Positions 34,048 to 42,981 of a stretch of DNA of 64,000 bases are shown here, piece by piece. Under the pieces are notes generated by a model. It made no database searches and had not been told where the DNA came from. It saw nothing but the letters and a program-made list of their open reading frames with translations. The stretch spans positions 105,048 to 169,047 of the forward strand of contig NZ_JASXSH010000010.1 in assembly GCF_030315745.1 (NCBI RefSeq). The letters run 5' to 3'. This DNA is from Gordonia heveisoli (GTDB lineage: Bacteria; Actinomycetota; Actinomycetes; Mycobacteriales; Mycobacteriaceae). A program made the translations under genes and the position numbers. Each line of letters opens with the position of its first letter. The stretch's first letter is position 1.

Positions 34048-35283
34048 TCAGTCGGGGAGGAGCAGACCTCGGCCCGCGACCAGCAGCGCGGCGTCCTCCT
34101 GCGGCGGGTGGACGCGCACGCAGTGCACGTCGCGCAGCAGCCGCTCGAACGGCAGGTGACGGGTCAGCCCGGCATTGCCGAGGGCACCGGCGGCAGTGCT
34201 CACCGCGGCGATCACCGATCGGGCGATCTGTACCTTGATCAGCGACAACTGGCGCAGATGGGCAGTGTCGCCCGCCTGCGCGCGCAACAGGGCCCCGAAC
34301 AGCAGCGTCTCCGCCTGCGCGATCTGGGCGTCGATCTCCCCGGCGATGGTCTGGATGCGCTCGGTGGTGGCGATCGGCCTGCCCAACGCGGTCGGCACGC
34401 GAGTGCGGGCGAAATCGACGAAGGCGGTGCGGGCGGCCCGCGCCACGCCGATGTAGATCGCGGCGTGGCCGAAGCTGGTCAGCGCGGTCGCCGCGGCCGG
34501 ATCCCGGTAGACGCCGTCCGGCCCACGCGGAATCTCCACGAAATTCTGCTCCGGGACCAGCACGTCGCGGTAGATGACGTCGTGGGTGTTGGAGGCGCGC
34601 AACCCCAGGTGATCCCAGGTGTCGACCCAGTCGATCCCCGGGGTGTCGGACTCCACGATGAGATGTCCGACGCGGGGCTCGTCTGCCTGCTCCTCCTCGG
34701 CCACCACCCACACCACGTGATAGGCGAGCGCGCGGACACCGGTGGCGTATGACTTGTGCCCGTTGAGAACCCAGCCGTCGGTGGTGCGTCGCGCCGACGT
34801 GGTGGGCAGCCCTCCGCGTGCCGGTGCGCCGAGTTCGGGTTCGGCACGAATAGTGTTGGCGAGCGTCGGCTCGCGCAGACTGCGGGCCAGGTAGTCGCGA
34901 TACAACTCGGCAGGCCAGTTGTGCGCCGCAGCCTGACCCTGGTGGGTGTTCAGATTGTTCGCCGCCAGCAGCGCCACCGATGTGTCGCCCTCACCGAGGG
35001 CGATCAGTATACGGGCGGTGTCGAGGGGGTCGAGGCCGGGGCCACCGAACTCACGGCCGACGGTAGCGGTCAGCAGCCCCGCACGATGTGCGATCTCGAG
35101 GCCCGCGACCGGCACCTCGCCGGTGCGGTCGTACTCGGCCGCCGTCGCAGCGACCGCGGTGGTCACCGCGGCCAGCGCCGCCGGGCTCAGGTCGGGGGCG
35201 GGAAGTCGGGCGAACTCGGGAATCTCAGTGATGGCGCGACCCTCGTCGGTGTGCACGGGTTCGGTCGCCACTGAGGCCGTCAT
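34048..35283 (-). CDS. acyl-CoA dehydrogenase-like flavoprotein, SfnB/DszC type
   Basis: A 411-residue protein with the acyl-CoA dehydrogenase fold. Segments such as GREFGGPGLDPLDTARILIALGEGDTSVALLAANNL and WVLNGHKSYATGV, then VDTWDHLGLRASNTHDVIYRDVLVP, match the SfnB/DszC group. These are flavin-dependent oxygenases or dehydrogenases used in sulfone and dibenzothiophene metabolism. ATG 35283 (MTASVATEPVHTDEGRA) is preferred over a longer frame that would run back through the upstream gene. The 4-bp overlap with the upstream monooxygenase gene shows translational coupling. The exact substrate is unknown. Confidence 0.82.
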   Translation of the reverse strand: MTASVATEPVHTDEGRAITEIPEFARLPAPDLSPAALAAVTTAVAATAAEYDRTGEVPVAGLEIAHRAGLLTATVGREFGGPGLDPLDTARILIALGEGDTSVALLAANNLNTHQGQAAAHNWPAELYRDYLARSLREPTLANTIRAEPELGAPARGGLPTTSARRTTDGWVLNGHKSYATGVRALAYHVVWVVAEEEQADEPRVGHLIVESDTPGIDWVDTWDHLGLRASNTHDVIYRDVLVPEQNFVEIPRGPDGVYRDPAAATALTSFGHAAIYIGVARAARTAFVDFARTRVPTALGRPIATTERIQTIAGEIDAQIAQAETLLFGALLRAQAGDTAHLRQLSLIKVQIARSVIAAVSTAAGALGNAGLTRHLPFERLLRDVHCVRVHPPQEDAALLVAGRGLLLPD

Positions 35284-36488
35284 CGGACACCGGCCAGGGC
35301 AGCCGAATCGAAACCCGGGGCGAACGCGCCCGGATGGGCATCCTGCAGCGTGCCGCGAGTCCGGGTGGCGGCACGGTGAGCCAGTTCCTGGCGGACCAGT
35401 GGCAGCACGTAGCGGCCGTAGTCGATGACGTCGTTGAGGGTGTCGTAACCGCGGATCGAGACCAGCGACGCGCCCAGGTCGATGTAGTCGAGGATCGCGG
35501 CCGCGACGGTTTCCGGGCTGCCGACGAGCGCGGTCGCCGCGCCGGACCCGTTGGTGGCGGCGGCGGTTCGGGTCCACAGCGCGCGGTCGTAGACCTCAGA
35601 CCGTGCGGCGAAGTCGAGCGCACGTTGCGATCCTACGTTTTGCGGCGGCGTCGAGGTGAGTTTGTAGTTCTTGTGGAAGGCACCGGAATCGAAGGTCTTG
35701 CCGATTCGGCCGACGTAGTCGTGCGCCTTGCGCCAGGCCAGTTCGTCGGTCGGGGCGATGATCGGCCGGAACGTCACCCAGATGCGTGGCAGTTCGGTGC
35801 GTCCGGCGTCACGGGCGATACCGTGCACCCGGTCGATCTCGCCGCGGATGTCGGCGAGCGGTTCGCCCCAAAAACTGAAGACATCGGCCTTGGTGCCGCC
35901 GATCTCGAAGGCCGGGGCCGACTGCCCGCCGATGGAGACCGGGATCGTCGAGCCGTACGGCGCGAATCCAGGGCCGAACTCGTCGAACCGATAGAACCGG
36001 CCGTGATGGCTGAACGGTTCCGGTGAGGTCCAGGCGCGGCGCAGGATGTCGATGTACTCGGAGGCGCGTGCGTAGCGGTCGTCCTTGCTCAGGTAGTCAC
36101 CGTGCCGGGCCTGCTCGGTGTCGTTACCGCCGGAGATCAGGTGCACCACCGCACGGCCCTCGGTCAGCTGATCGAGGGTGGCCAGCTTCTGTGCGGCCAC
36201 CTGCGGCAGGGTGGTGTTCGGTCGCAGCGCCACGATCGGGCGTAGCCGCTCGGTGAGCTGCCCGACCGCCGAGGCCAGGACGAAGGAATCGGCACCGGCG
36301 GACCCGTAGGGCAGGAGCGTGTAGTCGAAACCCGCGTCCTCCAGGGTGCGGACGTAGCGGCGGAAGTACTGCAGGTCGATACCGCGGGTCGGGATCGGAT
36401 CGAGTTCGGTGGAGGGGTTCAGATGAGCCTGGCTGATGAACTCGACCTGGGCGGACGCGGTGTCCGGGATGGTCGGGATGTCGGTCAC
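35280..36488 (-). CDS. FMN-dependent monooxygenase, SsuD/SfnG type (alkanesulfonate or sulfone)
   Basis: A 402-residue luciferase-like monooxygenase of the SsuD/SfnG group, which cleave carbon-sulfur bonds of alkanesulfonates or dimethylsulfone to release sulfite or sulfinate. Visible motifs include FDYTLLPYGSAGADSFVLASAVGQLTERLRPIVALRPNTTLPQVAAQKLATLDQLTEGR and VHLISGGNDTEQARHGDYLSKDDRYARASEYI, the usual flavin and phosphate sites. The start is GTG at 36488. It is the first gene of a two-gene operon with the SfnB/DszC-like gene. No ssuE reductase is beside it. Confidence 0.87.
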   Translation of the reverse strand: MTDIPTIPDTASAQVEFISQAHLNPSTELDPIPTRGIDLQYFRRYVRTLEDAGFDYTLLPYGSAGADSFVLASAVGQLTERLRPIVALRPNTTLPQVAAQKLATLDQLTEGRAVVHLISGGNDTEQARHGDYLSKDDRYARASEYIDILRRAWTSPEPFSHHGRFYRFDEFGPGFAPYGSTIPVSIGGQSAPAFEIGGTKADVFSFWGEPLADIRGEIDRVHGIARDAGRTELPRIWVTFRPIIAPTDELAWRKAHDYVGRIGKTFDSGAFHKNYKLTSTPPQNVGSQRALDFAARSEVYDRALWTRTAAATNGSGAATALVGSPETVAAAILDYIDLGASLVSIRGYDTLNDVIDYGRYVLPLVRQELAHRAATRTRGTLQDAHPGAFAPGFDSAALAGVR

Positions 36489-36504
36489 GGGAGGATCCTC
36501 TCTG

Positions 36505-36521
36505 GGCCGTATACGACGGCC
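36505..36521. promoter_or_regulatory. inverted repeat upstream of the SsuD-like gene
   Basis: GGCCGTATACGACGGCC has 6-bp arms around a 5-base centre, 17 bp upstream of the SsuD-like GTG start. It could be an operator or a leader hairpin. It does not match the other candidate sites in this island. Confidence 0.35.
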
Positions 36522-36590
36522 GGACGGGAAGCGGGGACGAGCGGGGTCGGCGTCGAGCCGGGGTCGGAAATGGCCGGTCGGGGGACCGGA

Positions 36591-37418
36591 TCAAGCACCG
36601 ACGGCGACCGGGCGATCCAGGCCGCTCCACTGCGAGAAGGACCCGGGATACAACCGGGCATCGAACCCGGCGAGGGACAGTGCGGCGACCAGGTGGGCGG
36701 CGGTCACCCCCGAACCGCAGTAGGCCGCGACCGGAACACCTTCGGCGACACCGAGTTCGGCGAACCGGGCGCGTAGCGTCGCCGGGGATTCGAAGGTGCC
36801 GTCTGGGCGCAGGCTGCCGGCGTTGGGTGCGCTGACCGCACCCGGAATGTGGCCGGCCTTGGGATCGATCGGTTCGACCTCGCCGGTGAACCGTTCACTC
36901 GCGCGGGCGTCGAGCAAGACACCCGACGCCGGGAAACCCGCCACCTCGTCGACGTCGAGCACCCCCAGACTGCCGGTCTGCAGCGTGACCTGTCCGGGGG
37001 TCGGTGTCACCTCGTCGGTCGACAGCGGAAGTCCGGCTGCCCGCCACGCGGGTAGCGCGCCGTCGAGGATACGGACGTCGGCGAGTCCGGCCCATCGCAG
37101 CAACCACCAGGCACGGGCCGCGGACTGGTTACTCGCCCCGTCGTAGACGACGACGGTGTCGCCGTCGTCGATACCCCAACGTCGGGCGGCGGTGGTCAGG
37201 GTTTCCACATCCGGCAGCGGATGGCGGCCCAGCTCGGCGGCCGGGGCGGCGGCCAACTCGGTGTCTAGGTCGACGTACACCGCACCGGGTAGGTGGCCCT
37301 GCCGGTAGTCGACGCGACCATCGGGCAGGTCGAGCGCCCAGCGCACATCCAGGACGACCGGCGGGCGATCGGAGTGCAGCAGGTCGGACAGTTCGGTGGG
37401 GCTGATGAGCAAAGACAT
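36591..37418 (-). CDS. sseA: sulfurtransferase, 3-mercaptopyruvate type (two rhodanese domains)
   Basis: A 275-residue tandem-rhodanese protein. The N-terminal domain (PPVVLDVRWALD to about residue 130) lacks a catalytic cysteine, as usual. The C-terminal domain has the active loop YCGSGVTAAH near residue 233; CGSGVT is the mercaptopyruvate sulfurtransferase pattern, unlike the CRKG pattern of thiosulfate rhodanese. It moves sulfane sulfur to an acceptor in the cytoplasm. It shares the strand and neighbourhood with the SsuD-like operon and is divergent from aspS. The sseA symbol follows the common actinobacterial name and is not certain. Confidence 0.85.
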   Translation of the reverse strand: MSLLISPTELSDLLHSDRPPVVLDVRWALDLPDGRVDYRQGHLPGAVYVDLDTELAAAPAAELGRHPLPDVETLTTAARRWGIDDGDTVVVYDGASNQSAARAWWLLRWAGLADVRILDGALPAWRAAGLPLSTDEVTPTPGQVTLQTGSLGVLDVDEVAGFPASGVLLDARASERFTGEVEPIDPKAGHIPGAVSAPNAGSLRPDGTFESPATLRARFAELGVAEGVPVAAYCGSGVTAAHLVAALSLAGFDARLYPGSFSQWSGLDRPVAVGA

Positions 37419-37451
37419 GCCGTCAACGCTAAGAAGACCCAGGTCAATGCG

Positions 37452-37469
37452 TCCAATACATGTTCGGTA
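37452..37469. promoter_or_regulatory. candidate regulator site in the sulfurtransferase/aspS divergent region
   Basis: TCCAATACATGTTCGGTA lies between the divergent sulfurtransferase and aspS genes and resembles the site at 24240-24256 beside lysR (shared TCCAA-AC and TTCGGT blocks). A weaker match, CCCAACTGGGTATTCGGG, lies in the importer leader around 25376-25393. It may be a LysR target in front of sulfur genes. Confidence 0.35.
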
Positions 37470-37621
37470 TGGGCCCGGTTCAGAAACTGCGATGGGCGCA
37501 ACCCGCCGGTGCCGGGGGTGCGGGCGGGGATCGTCGGGGGCTGCCAGCGGAGAACCGACGCCGATACGGCACCATGGTCACCAAGCAATTCATCTGGCAT
37601 TTTTCCCGGAAGGACTCCGCA

Positions 37622-39433
37622 GTGCTCCGCACCCACTCCGCAGGCTCGCTTCGTCGCGCCGATGCGTCGCAGACCGTCACCGTCGCCGGCTGGGTGGCGC
37701 GTCGACGAGACCACGGCGGTGTGGTGTTCATCGACCTACGTGACGCCAGCGGCCTGGTTCAGGTCGTCTTCCGCAACGACGACGTCGCCGAGGCGGCGCA
37801 CCGGCTGCGCGCCGAATACTGCGTCGCGATCACCGGCGTGGTCGAGACTCGCCCCGAGGGCAGCGAGAACCCGAACCTGGCATCGGGGGAGATCGAGATC
37901 AACGCGACCGTCCTCGAGGTGCTCAACGAGTCGGCGCCGCTGCCGTTCCAGCTCGACGAATCCCCGGGCGAGGAAGCCCGGCTGCGGCACCGCTATCTAG
38001 ATCTGCGCCGTGAACGTCCGGCGGCCGCGATCCGGCTGCGATCGGCGGTCAACGCCGCCGCGCGCGGGGTGCTGGCCGGCCACGAGTTCGTCGAGATCGA
38101 GACCCCGACCCTGACCCGTTCGACCCCAGAAGGCGCCCGTGACTTCCTGGTGCCCGCTCGTCTGCAGCCGGGCACCTTCTACGCGCTGCCGCAGAGCCCG
38201 CAGCTGTTCAAGCAGCTGCTGATGGTCGCGGGTATGGAGCGGTACTACCAGATCGCCCGCTGTTACCGGGACGAGGATTTCCGCGCCGACCGCCAGCCGG
38301 AGTTCACCCAGCTCGACATCGAGATGAGCTTCGTCGACCAAGACGACGTGATCGCCCTCGCCGAAGAGGTGCTCGCCGCACTGTGGAAGTTGATCGGTGT
38401 CGACATCAGCACGCCGATCCCGCGGATGACCTACGCCGAGGCGATGCGTCGCTACGGCAGCGATAAACCCGACCTGCGCTTCGGCATCGAACTCGTCGAA
38501 TGTGCCGACTACTTCGCGAACACGCCGTTCCGCGTCTTCCAGGCGCCTTACGTCGGCGCGGTCGTCATGCCCGGCGGGGCGTCCCAGCCGCGCCGTCAGC
38601 TCGACGCCTGGCAGGAATGGGCCAAGCAGCGTGGCGCCAAGGGCCTGGCCTACGTGCTCGTCGCCGAGGACGGCACGCTGGGCGGGCCGGTCGCCAAGAA
38701 CCTGACCGACGACGAGCGGGCCGGTCTGGCCGCACACGTCGGCGCGCAACCCGGCGACTGCATCTTCTTCGGTGCCGGCGAGGTCAAGTCGACCCGCGGC
38801 CTGCTCGGCGCCGCCCGCGGCGAGATCGCCGACAAGCTCGGCCTGATCAAGGACGGCGACTGGGCGTTCACCTGGGTCGTCGACGCCCCGCTGTTCGAGC
38901 CTGCCGCCGACGCCACCGCCTCCGGCGATGTCGCGGTCGGGTCGGGCGCGTGGACCGCGGTGCATCACGCCTTCACCTCGCCCAAACCCGAATCGCTGGC
39001 ACTGCTGGACACCGCGCCCGGTGAGGCCCTGGCCTACGCCTACGACATCGTCTGCAACGGCAACGAGATCGGCGGCGGTTCGATCCGTATCCACCGCAAG
39101 GACATTCAGGAGAAGGTGTTCGAGATCATGGGGATCTCGCACGACGAGGCGCAGGAGAAGTTCGGCTTCCTGCTCGACGCCTTCGCCTTCGGCGCACCCC
39201 CGCACGGCGGGATCGCTTTCGGCTGGGACCGCATCGTCTCGCTGCTGGCCGGCGAGAATTCGATCCGCGAGGTCATCGCCTTCCCGAAGTCCGGCGGCGG
39301 CGTCGACCCGCTGACCGATGCGCCTGCCGCGATCACCCCGGCTCAGCGCAAGGAGTCGGGGATCGACGCCAAGCCGGTGCCGCGCGGCGAGGCCGCCACC
39401 GCGGCCAACGCCCCCGCGGGCGACGGAGCCTGA
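37622..39433 (+). CDS. aspS: aspartyl-tRNA synthetase
   Basis: AspRS (603 residues) charges tRNA with aspartate. The OB-fold anticodon domain opens [19 protein letters not shown] and has [19 protein letters not shown]. Class II motifs appear as [25 protein letters not shown], then [30 protein letters not shown] and, at the C-terminus, [17 protein letters not shown]. Actinobacteria usually make Asn-tRNA through GatCAB, so this enzyme may be non-discriminating; that is inference. GTG 37622 is chosen because it matches the family N-terminus; ATG 37574 adds 16 unmatched residues. The long C-terminal tail ([13 protein letters not shown] on) is typical. Confidence 0.97.
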   Translation: MLRTHSAGSLRRADASQTVTVAGWVARRRDHGGVVFIDLRDASGLVQVVFRNDDVAEAAHRLRAEYCVAITGVVETRPEGSENPNLASGEIEINATVLEVLNESAPLPFQLDESPGEEARLRHRYLDLRRERPAAAIRLRSAVNAAARGVLAGHEFVEIETPTLTRSTPEGARDFLVPARLQPGTFYALPQSPQLFKQLLMVAGMERYYQIARCYRDEDFRADRQPEFTQLDIEMSFVDQDDVIALAEEVLAALWKLIGVDISTPIPRMTYAEAMRRYGSDKPDLRFGIELVECADYFANTPFRVFQAPYVGAVVMPGGASQPRRQLDAWQEWAKQRGAKGLAYVLVAEDGTLGGPVAKNLTDDERAGLAAHVGAQPGDCIFFGAGEVKSTRGLLGAARGEIADKLGLIKDGDWAFTWVVDAPLFEPAADATASGDVAVGSGAWTAVHHAFTSPKPESLALLDTAPGEALAYAYDIVCNGNEIGGGSIRIHRKDIQEKVFEIMGISHDEAQEKFGFLLDAFAFGAPPHGGIAFGWDRIVSLLAGENSIREVIAFPKSGGGVDPLTDAPAAITPAQRKESGIDAKPVPRGEAATAANAPAGDGA

Positions 39434-39540
39434 CCACACCGCTGCCACGACACCCGGCAGGGTAGGCGCATCTGTGATGTGATTTCTTCCAACAGATGCC
39501 CCGCCCGTCGGGTGTCGCGCAGCGCTGGGAGGACTCCGGT

Positions 39541-42500
39541 TTGACGATCAAGGTAGCGCTGGAGCACCGGACGAGCTATGCCTTCGATCGGCCCGTGAAG
39601 ATTCATCCGCATGTGGTCCGGCTGCGTCCGGCCCCCCATTCGCGCACCCCGATCGAGGCCTACTCGCTGAAGGTCGAACCCGACCAGCACTTCCTGAACT
39701 GGCAGCAGGACGCGTTCAGCAATTATCAGGCGCGCCTGGTGTTTCCCGAGCCGTCCGCGACGCTCTCGATCACCGTCAGCCTGGTCGCCGACCTGACCGC
39801 GATCAACCCGTTCGACTTCTTCATCGAGGACTGGGCGGAGCACTACGGCTTCGACTATCCGGACGACCTTCGGCGTGACCTGGAGATCTATCTGCGCCCG
39901 GTCGGCGTGGCCGACGGTGAATTCGCGGGTGCACCAACACATCCTGCGGTCGCGGCATTCGCGGCCGCGCACCGCCCGATCGGCGAGACGCGGGTCATCG
40001 ACTTCCTGGTGTCGATCAATCAGGCGGTACGGGACGCCGTCGGCTACACCGTCCGCCTGGAGGCGGGCGTCCAGACCCCCGACCACACCCTGGCATCGAA
40101 GATCGGGTCCTGCCGCGACTCGGCCTGGCTGCTCGTCGCCCTGCTCCGTGAGCTCGGACTCGCCGCCCGGTTCGTCTCCGGCTACCTGGTGCAGCTGACC
40201 TCGGATGTGAAGGCCCTCGACGGGCCGTCCGGGCCCGCCGCCGACTTCACCGACCTGCACGCCTGGACCGAGGTGTACCTGCCCGGCGCGGGCTGGGTCG
40301 GTCTGGACCCGACGTCGGGGTTGTTCGCCGGGGAGGGCCACATCCCGCTGGCGGCGACACCGCATCCGGGCGGGGCCGCGCCGATCACCGGTGCCACCGA
40401 CCGGTGCCACGCCACCCTCGACTTCGCCAACACCGTCACCCGCTTCCACGAGGATCCGCGGGTCACACTGCCCTACACACCGGATCAGTGGGATCGGGTC
40501 GTCGACCTGGGTGCCCGCGTCGACACCGCCATGGCCGACGGAGACGTGCGGCTGACGATGGGCGGCGAACCGACCTTCGTCTCCATCGACAATCAGACCG
40601 ACGACGAGTGGACCACCGCCGCCGACGGCCCGCATAAACGCCTGCTGGCCTCCCGGCTCGCCGAACGGCTCCGTCAGGACCACGCGCCGACCGGGCTGGT
40701 CCAACGCAGCCAGGGCAAGTGGTATCCGGGTGAACCGTTGCCGCGTTGGCAGATCGCGCTGCTGTGGCGGACCGACGGTGCGCCGGTCTGGCGTCGCCCC
40801 GAACTGCTCGCCGACCCCTGGGCGAGCGAGCAGCAATGCGCCGCGGGCATCGAGACCGAGATCGCCGGCCCGGCAGCCGACGCCCACGCCGACGCCGAAC
40901 CGGCGCGGGAGCTGCTGACGTCATTCGCCGTCGCACTCGGGCTGCCCGCCGCTCTGGTGCTCGCCGCCTATGAGGATCCGCTGGTCCGGATGGGGGAGCT
41001 GGCCGCGCTGCCGCCCGGTGCACCGAGCGCCGACCCGACCGTGCAGACCGCGCGGGCGGCCGCACTCGCCGAGGCCGACGACACCGCCGACCTGGAACCT
41101 CCCGCCGACTCGTCACGCGCCCGCGCCGAACTGCTGGCCCGGCTCGACGCGGCGGTGACCACGCCCACCGCCTATGTGCTGCCGCTCAGCCGGGCCGAGG
41201 ACGGCGACGCCTGGCGCAGCGCGAGCTGGACGACCCGACGCGGCAGGCTGGTGCTCACCCCGGGTACCTCGCCTGCCGGTCTGCGGCTGCCGCTCAACTC
41301 GTTGTCGTGGGGACCGGCGCCGTCGTTCTTCGACACCGATCCGTCGGCGCGGCCACCCGGGCTGCCCGACGATCCGGCCGCCGCTTTGGGACACCGGGTC
41401 GTCGAGGCCGATCCGGCGGAGTTCCTGCCGCGCACCGCCCTGGTCGCGGAGGTACGCGCGGGCATCCTGTATGTCTTCCTGCCGCCGATGGCCGAACTGG
41501 AGGAGTTCCTGGCCGTCATCGAACTGGTCGAGGACGCCGCGGCCGCCACCGGCACCCCGGTGGTCATCGAGGGCTATGGACCGCCCGCAGACGGGCGGCT
41601 GACGTCGCTGACGGTCACCCCCGACCCCGGCGTCATCGAGGTCAACATTCAGCCGACCGGCAGCTTCGCCGAACAGTCGGAGCTGCTGGAATCCCTCTAC
41701 GAGCACGCCCGTCACGTGCGGCTGGGCACCGAGAGTTTCGACCTCGACGGCAGTCACGGCGGGACCGGCGGCGGCAACCACATCACGCTCGGCGGTGTCA
41801 CCCCGGCGGATTCGCCGCTGCTGCGCCGTCCGGATCTGCTGGTGTCGATGCTGACCTACTGGCAGCGGCATCCGTCACTGTCATATCTGTTCTCCGGCAA
41901 GTTCATCGGCACCACCTCGCAGGCACCCCGCGCCGACGAGGGACGGGAATCGGCGCTGTACGAGATGGAGATCGCGTTCGCCGAGATCGACCGGCTCATC
42001 ACCGGAGGTGTCGACGAACCACCCAACCCGTGGGTCACCGACCGGGCACTGCGGCACCTGCTGACCGACATCACCGGCAACACCCATCGTGCCGAGTTCT
42101 GCATCGACAAGCTCTACAACCCCGACTCCGCGCGCGGCCGGCTGGGACTGCTGGAGCTGCGGGCCTTCGAGATGCCGCCACACCACCGGATGGCGATGGT
42201 GCAGTCGTTGCTCGTGCGTTGCCTGGTCGCCTGGTTCTGGGACAAGCCCTACCGTGCCCCGCTGATCCGCCACGGTGCCGACCTGCACGGCAAGCATCTG
42301 CTGCCGCATCACGTCATCGCCGACATCTCGATCGTCGCCGAGGAACTGCGGGAAGCGGGATTCGACTTCGACACGGCCTGGCTCGACCCGTTCACCGAGT
42401 TCCGCTTCCCGCGGCTCGGGACAGTGTCGATCCGGGATCGGGAGATCGAACTGCGCGGCGCGATCGAACCGTGGAACACCCTGGGCGAGGAGTCGACCGG

Positions 42501-42981
42501 GACCGGCACGGCACGCTACGTCGACTCCTCGATCGAGCGGGTCCAGGTCCGGGTCTCCGGTGGGGTCGATGACCGATATCTGTTGACCTGCAACGGATAT
42601 CCCATCCCGCTGCGCAGTACTGGGCGTCCCGGTGAGCAGGTGGCCGGGATCCGGTTCCGGGCCTGGCAGCCGCCGAGTGCGCTGCACCCCAGCATCGGCA
42701 TCGACACCCCGCTGATCTTCGATCTGATCGACACCGTCAACGGACGCTCGGTCGGTGGCGCCACCTATCACGTCGTCCATCCCGGCGGTCGGGCCTACGA
42801 CCGGCCGCCGGTGAACCCGGTGGAAGCCGAGTCCCGCCGCAACGGCCGATTCGAGGCGGCAGGGCACACCACCGGGACCGTCGACATCGGTCTGCTGCGT
42901 GAGCGGGCAGCCCGGCTGGCCACCGATGCCGGGGTCCCGGGCATCCTCGACCTCCGGCGGGCACGTACAGTTCTGCGGTGA
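39541..42981 (+). CDS. transglutaminase-like plus DUF2126 protein
   Basis: A 1146-residue two-part protein. Residues 1 to about 300 are a transglutaminase/protease-like domain with its N-terminal beta domain (VALEHRTSYAFDRPV); the catalytic Cys is in GSCRDSAWLL near residue 190, His in LHAWTEVYLPGAGW near 240 and Asp in GLDPTSGLFAG. The rest, from about residue 330 (MGGEPTFVSIDNQTDDEW), is DUF2126, probably an enzyme or amidoligase partner. TTG 39541 is preferred, with GGAGG 8 bp upstream and a typical MTIKVALEHRT start; ATG 39496 is the alternative. The three-gene set, with the next two genes, is proposed to build or modify peptides. The product is unknown. From memory the mycobacterial match is Rv2566. 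Confidence 0.85.
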   Translation: MTIKVALEHRTSYAFDRPVKIHPHVVRLRPAPHSRTPIEAYSLKVEPDQHFLNWQQDAFSNYQARLVFPEPSATLSITVSLVADLTAINPFDFFIEDWAEHYGFDYPDDLRRDLEIYLRPVGVADGEFAGAPTHPAVAAFAAAHRPIGETRVIDFLVSINQAVRDAVGYTVRLEAGVQTPDHTLASKIGSCRDSAWLLVALLRELGLAARFVSGYLVQLTSDVKALDGPSGPAADFTDLHAWTEVYLPGAGWVGLDPTSGLFAGEGHIPLAATPHPGGAAPITGATDRCHATLDFANTVTRFHEDPRVTLPYTPDQWDRVVDLGARVDTAMADGDVRLTMGGEPTFVSIDNQTDDEWTTAADGPHKRLLASRLAERLRQDHAPTGLVQRSQGKWYPGEPLPRWQIALLWRTDGAPVWRRPELLADPWASEQQCAAGIETEIAGPAADAHADAEPARELLTSFAVALGLPAALVLAAYEDPLVRMGELAALPPGAPSADPTVQTARAAALAEADDTADLEPPADSSRARAELLARLDAAVTTPTAYVLPLSRAEDGDAWRSASWTTRRGRLVLTPGTSPAGLRLPLNSLSWGPAPSFFDTDPSARPPGLPDDPAAALGHRVVEADPAEFLPRTALVAEVRAGILYVFLPPMAELEEFLAVIELVEDAAAATGTPVVIEGYGPPADGRLTSLTVTPDPGVIEVNIQPTGSFAEQSELLESLYEHARHVRLGTESFDLDGSHGGTGGGNHITLGGVTPADSPLLRRPDLLVSMLTYWQRHPSLSYLFSGKFIGTTSQAPRADEGRESALYEMEIAFAEIDRLITGGVDEPPNPWVTDRALRHLLTDITGNTHRAEFCIDKLYNPDSARGRLGLLELRAFEMPPHHRMAMVQSLLVRCLVAWFWDKPYRAPLIRHGADLHGKHLLPHHVIADISIVAEELREAGFDFDTAWLDPFTEFRFPRLGTVSIRDREIELRGAIEPWNTLGEESTGTGTARYVDSSIERVQVRVSGGVDDRYLLTCNGYPIPLRSTGRPGEQVAGIRFRAWQPPSALHPSIGIDTPLIFDLIDTVNGRSVGGATYHVVHPGGRAYDRPPVNPVEAESRRNGRFEAAGHTTGTVDIGLLRERAARLATDAGVPGILDLRRARTVLR

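Noticed and set aside
37574..37621. ATG 37574 as the aspS start
   Set aside because: It adds 16 residues ([16 protein letters not shown]) that do not match the family; GTG 37622 gives the standard N-terminus.
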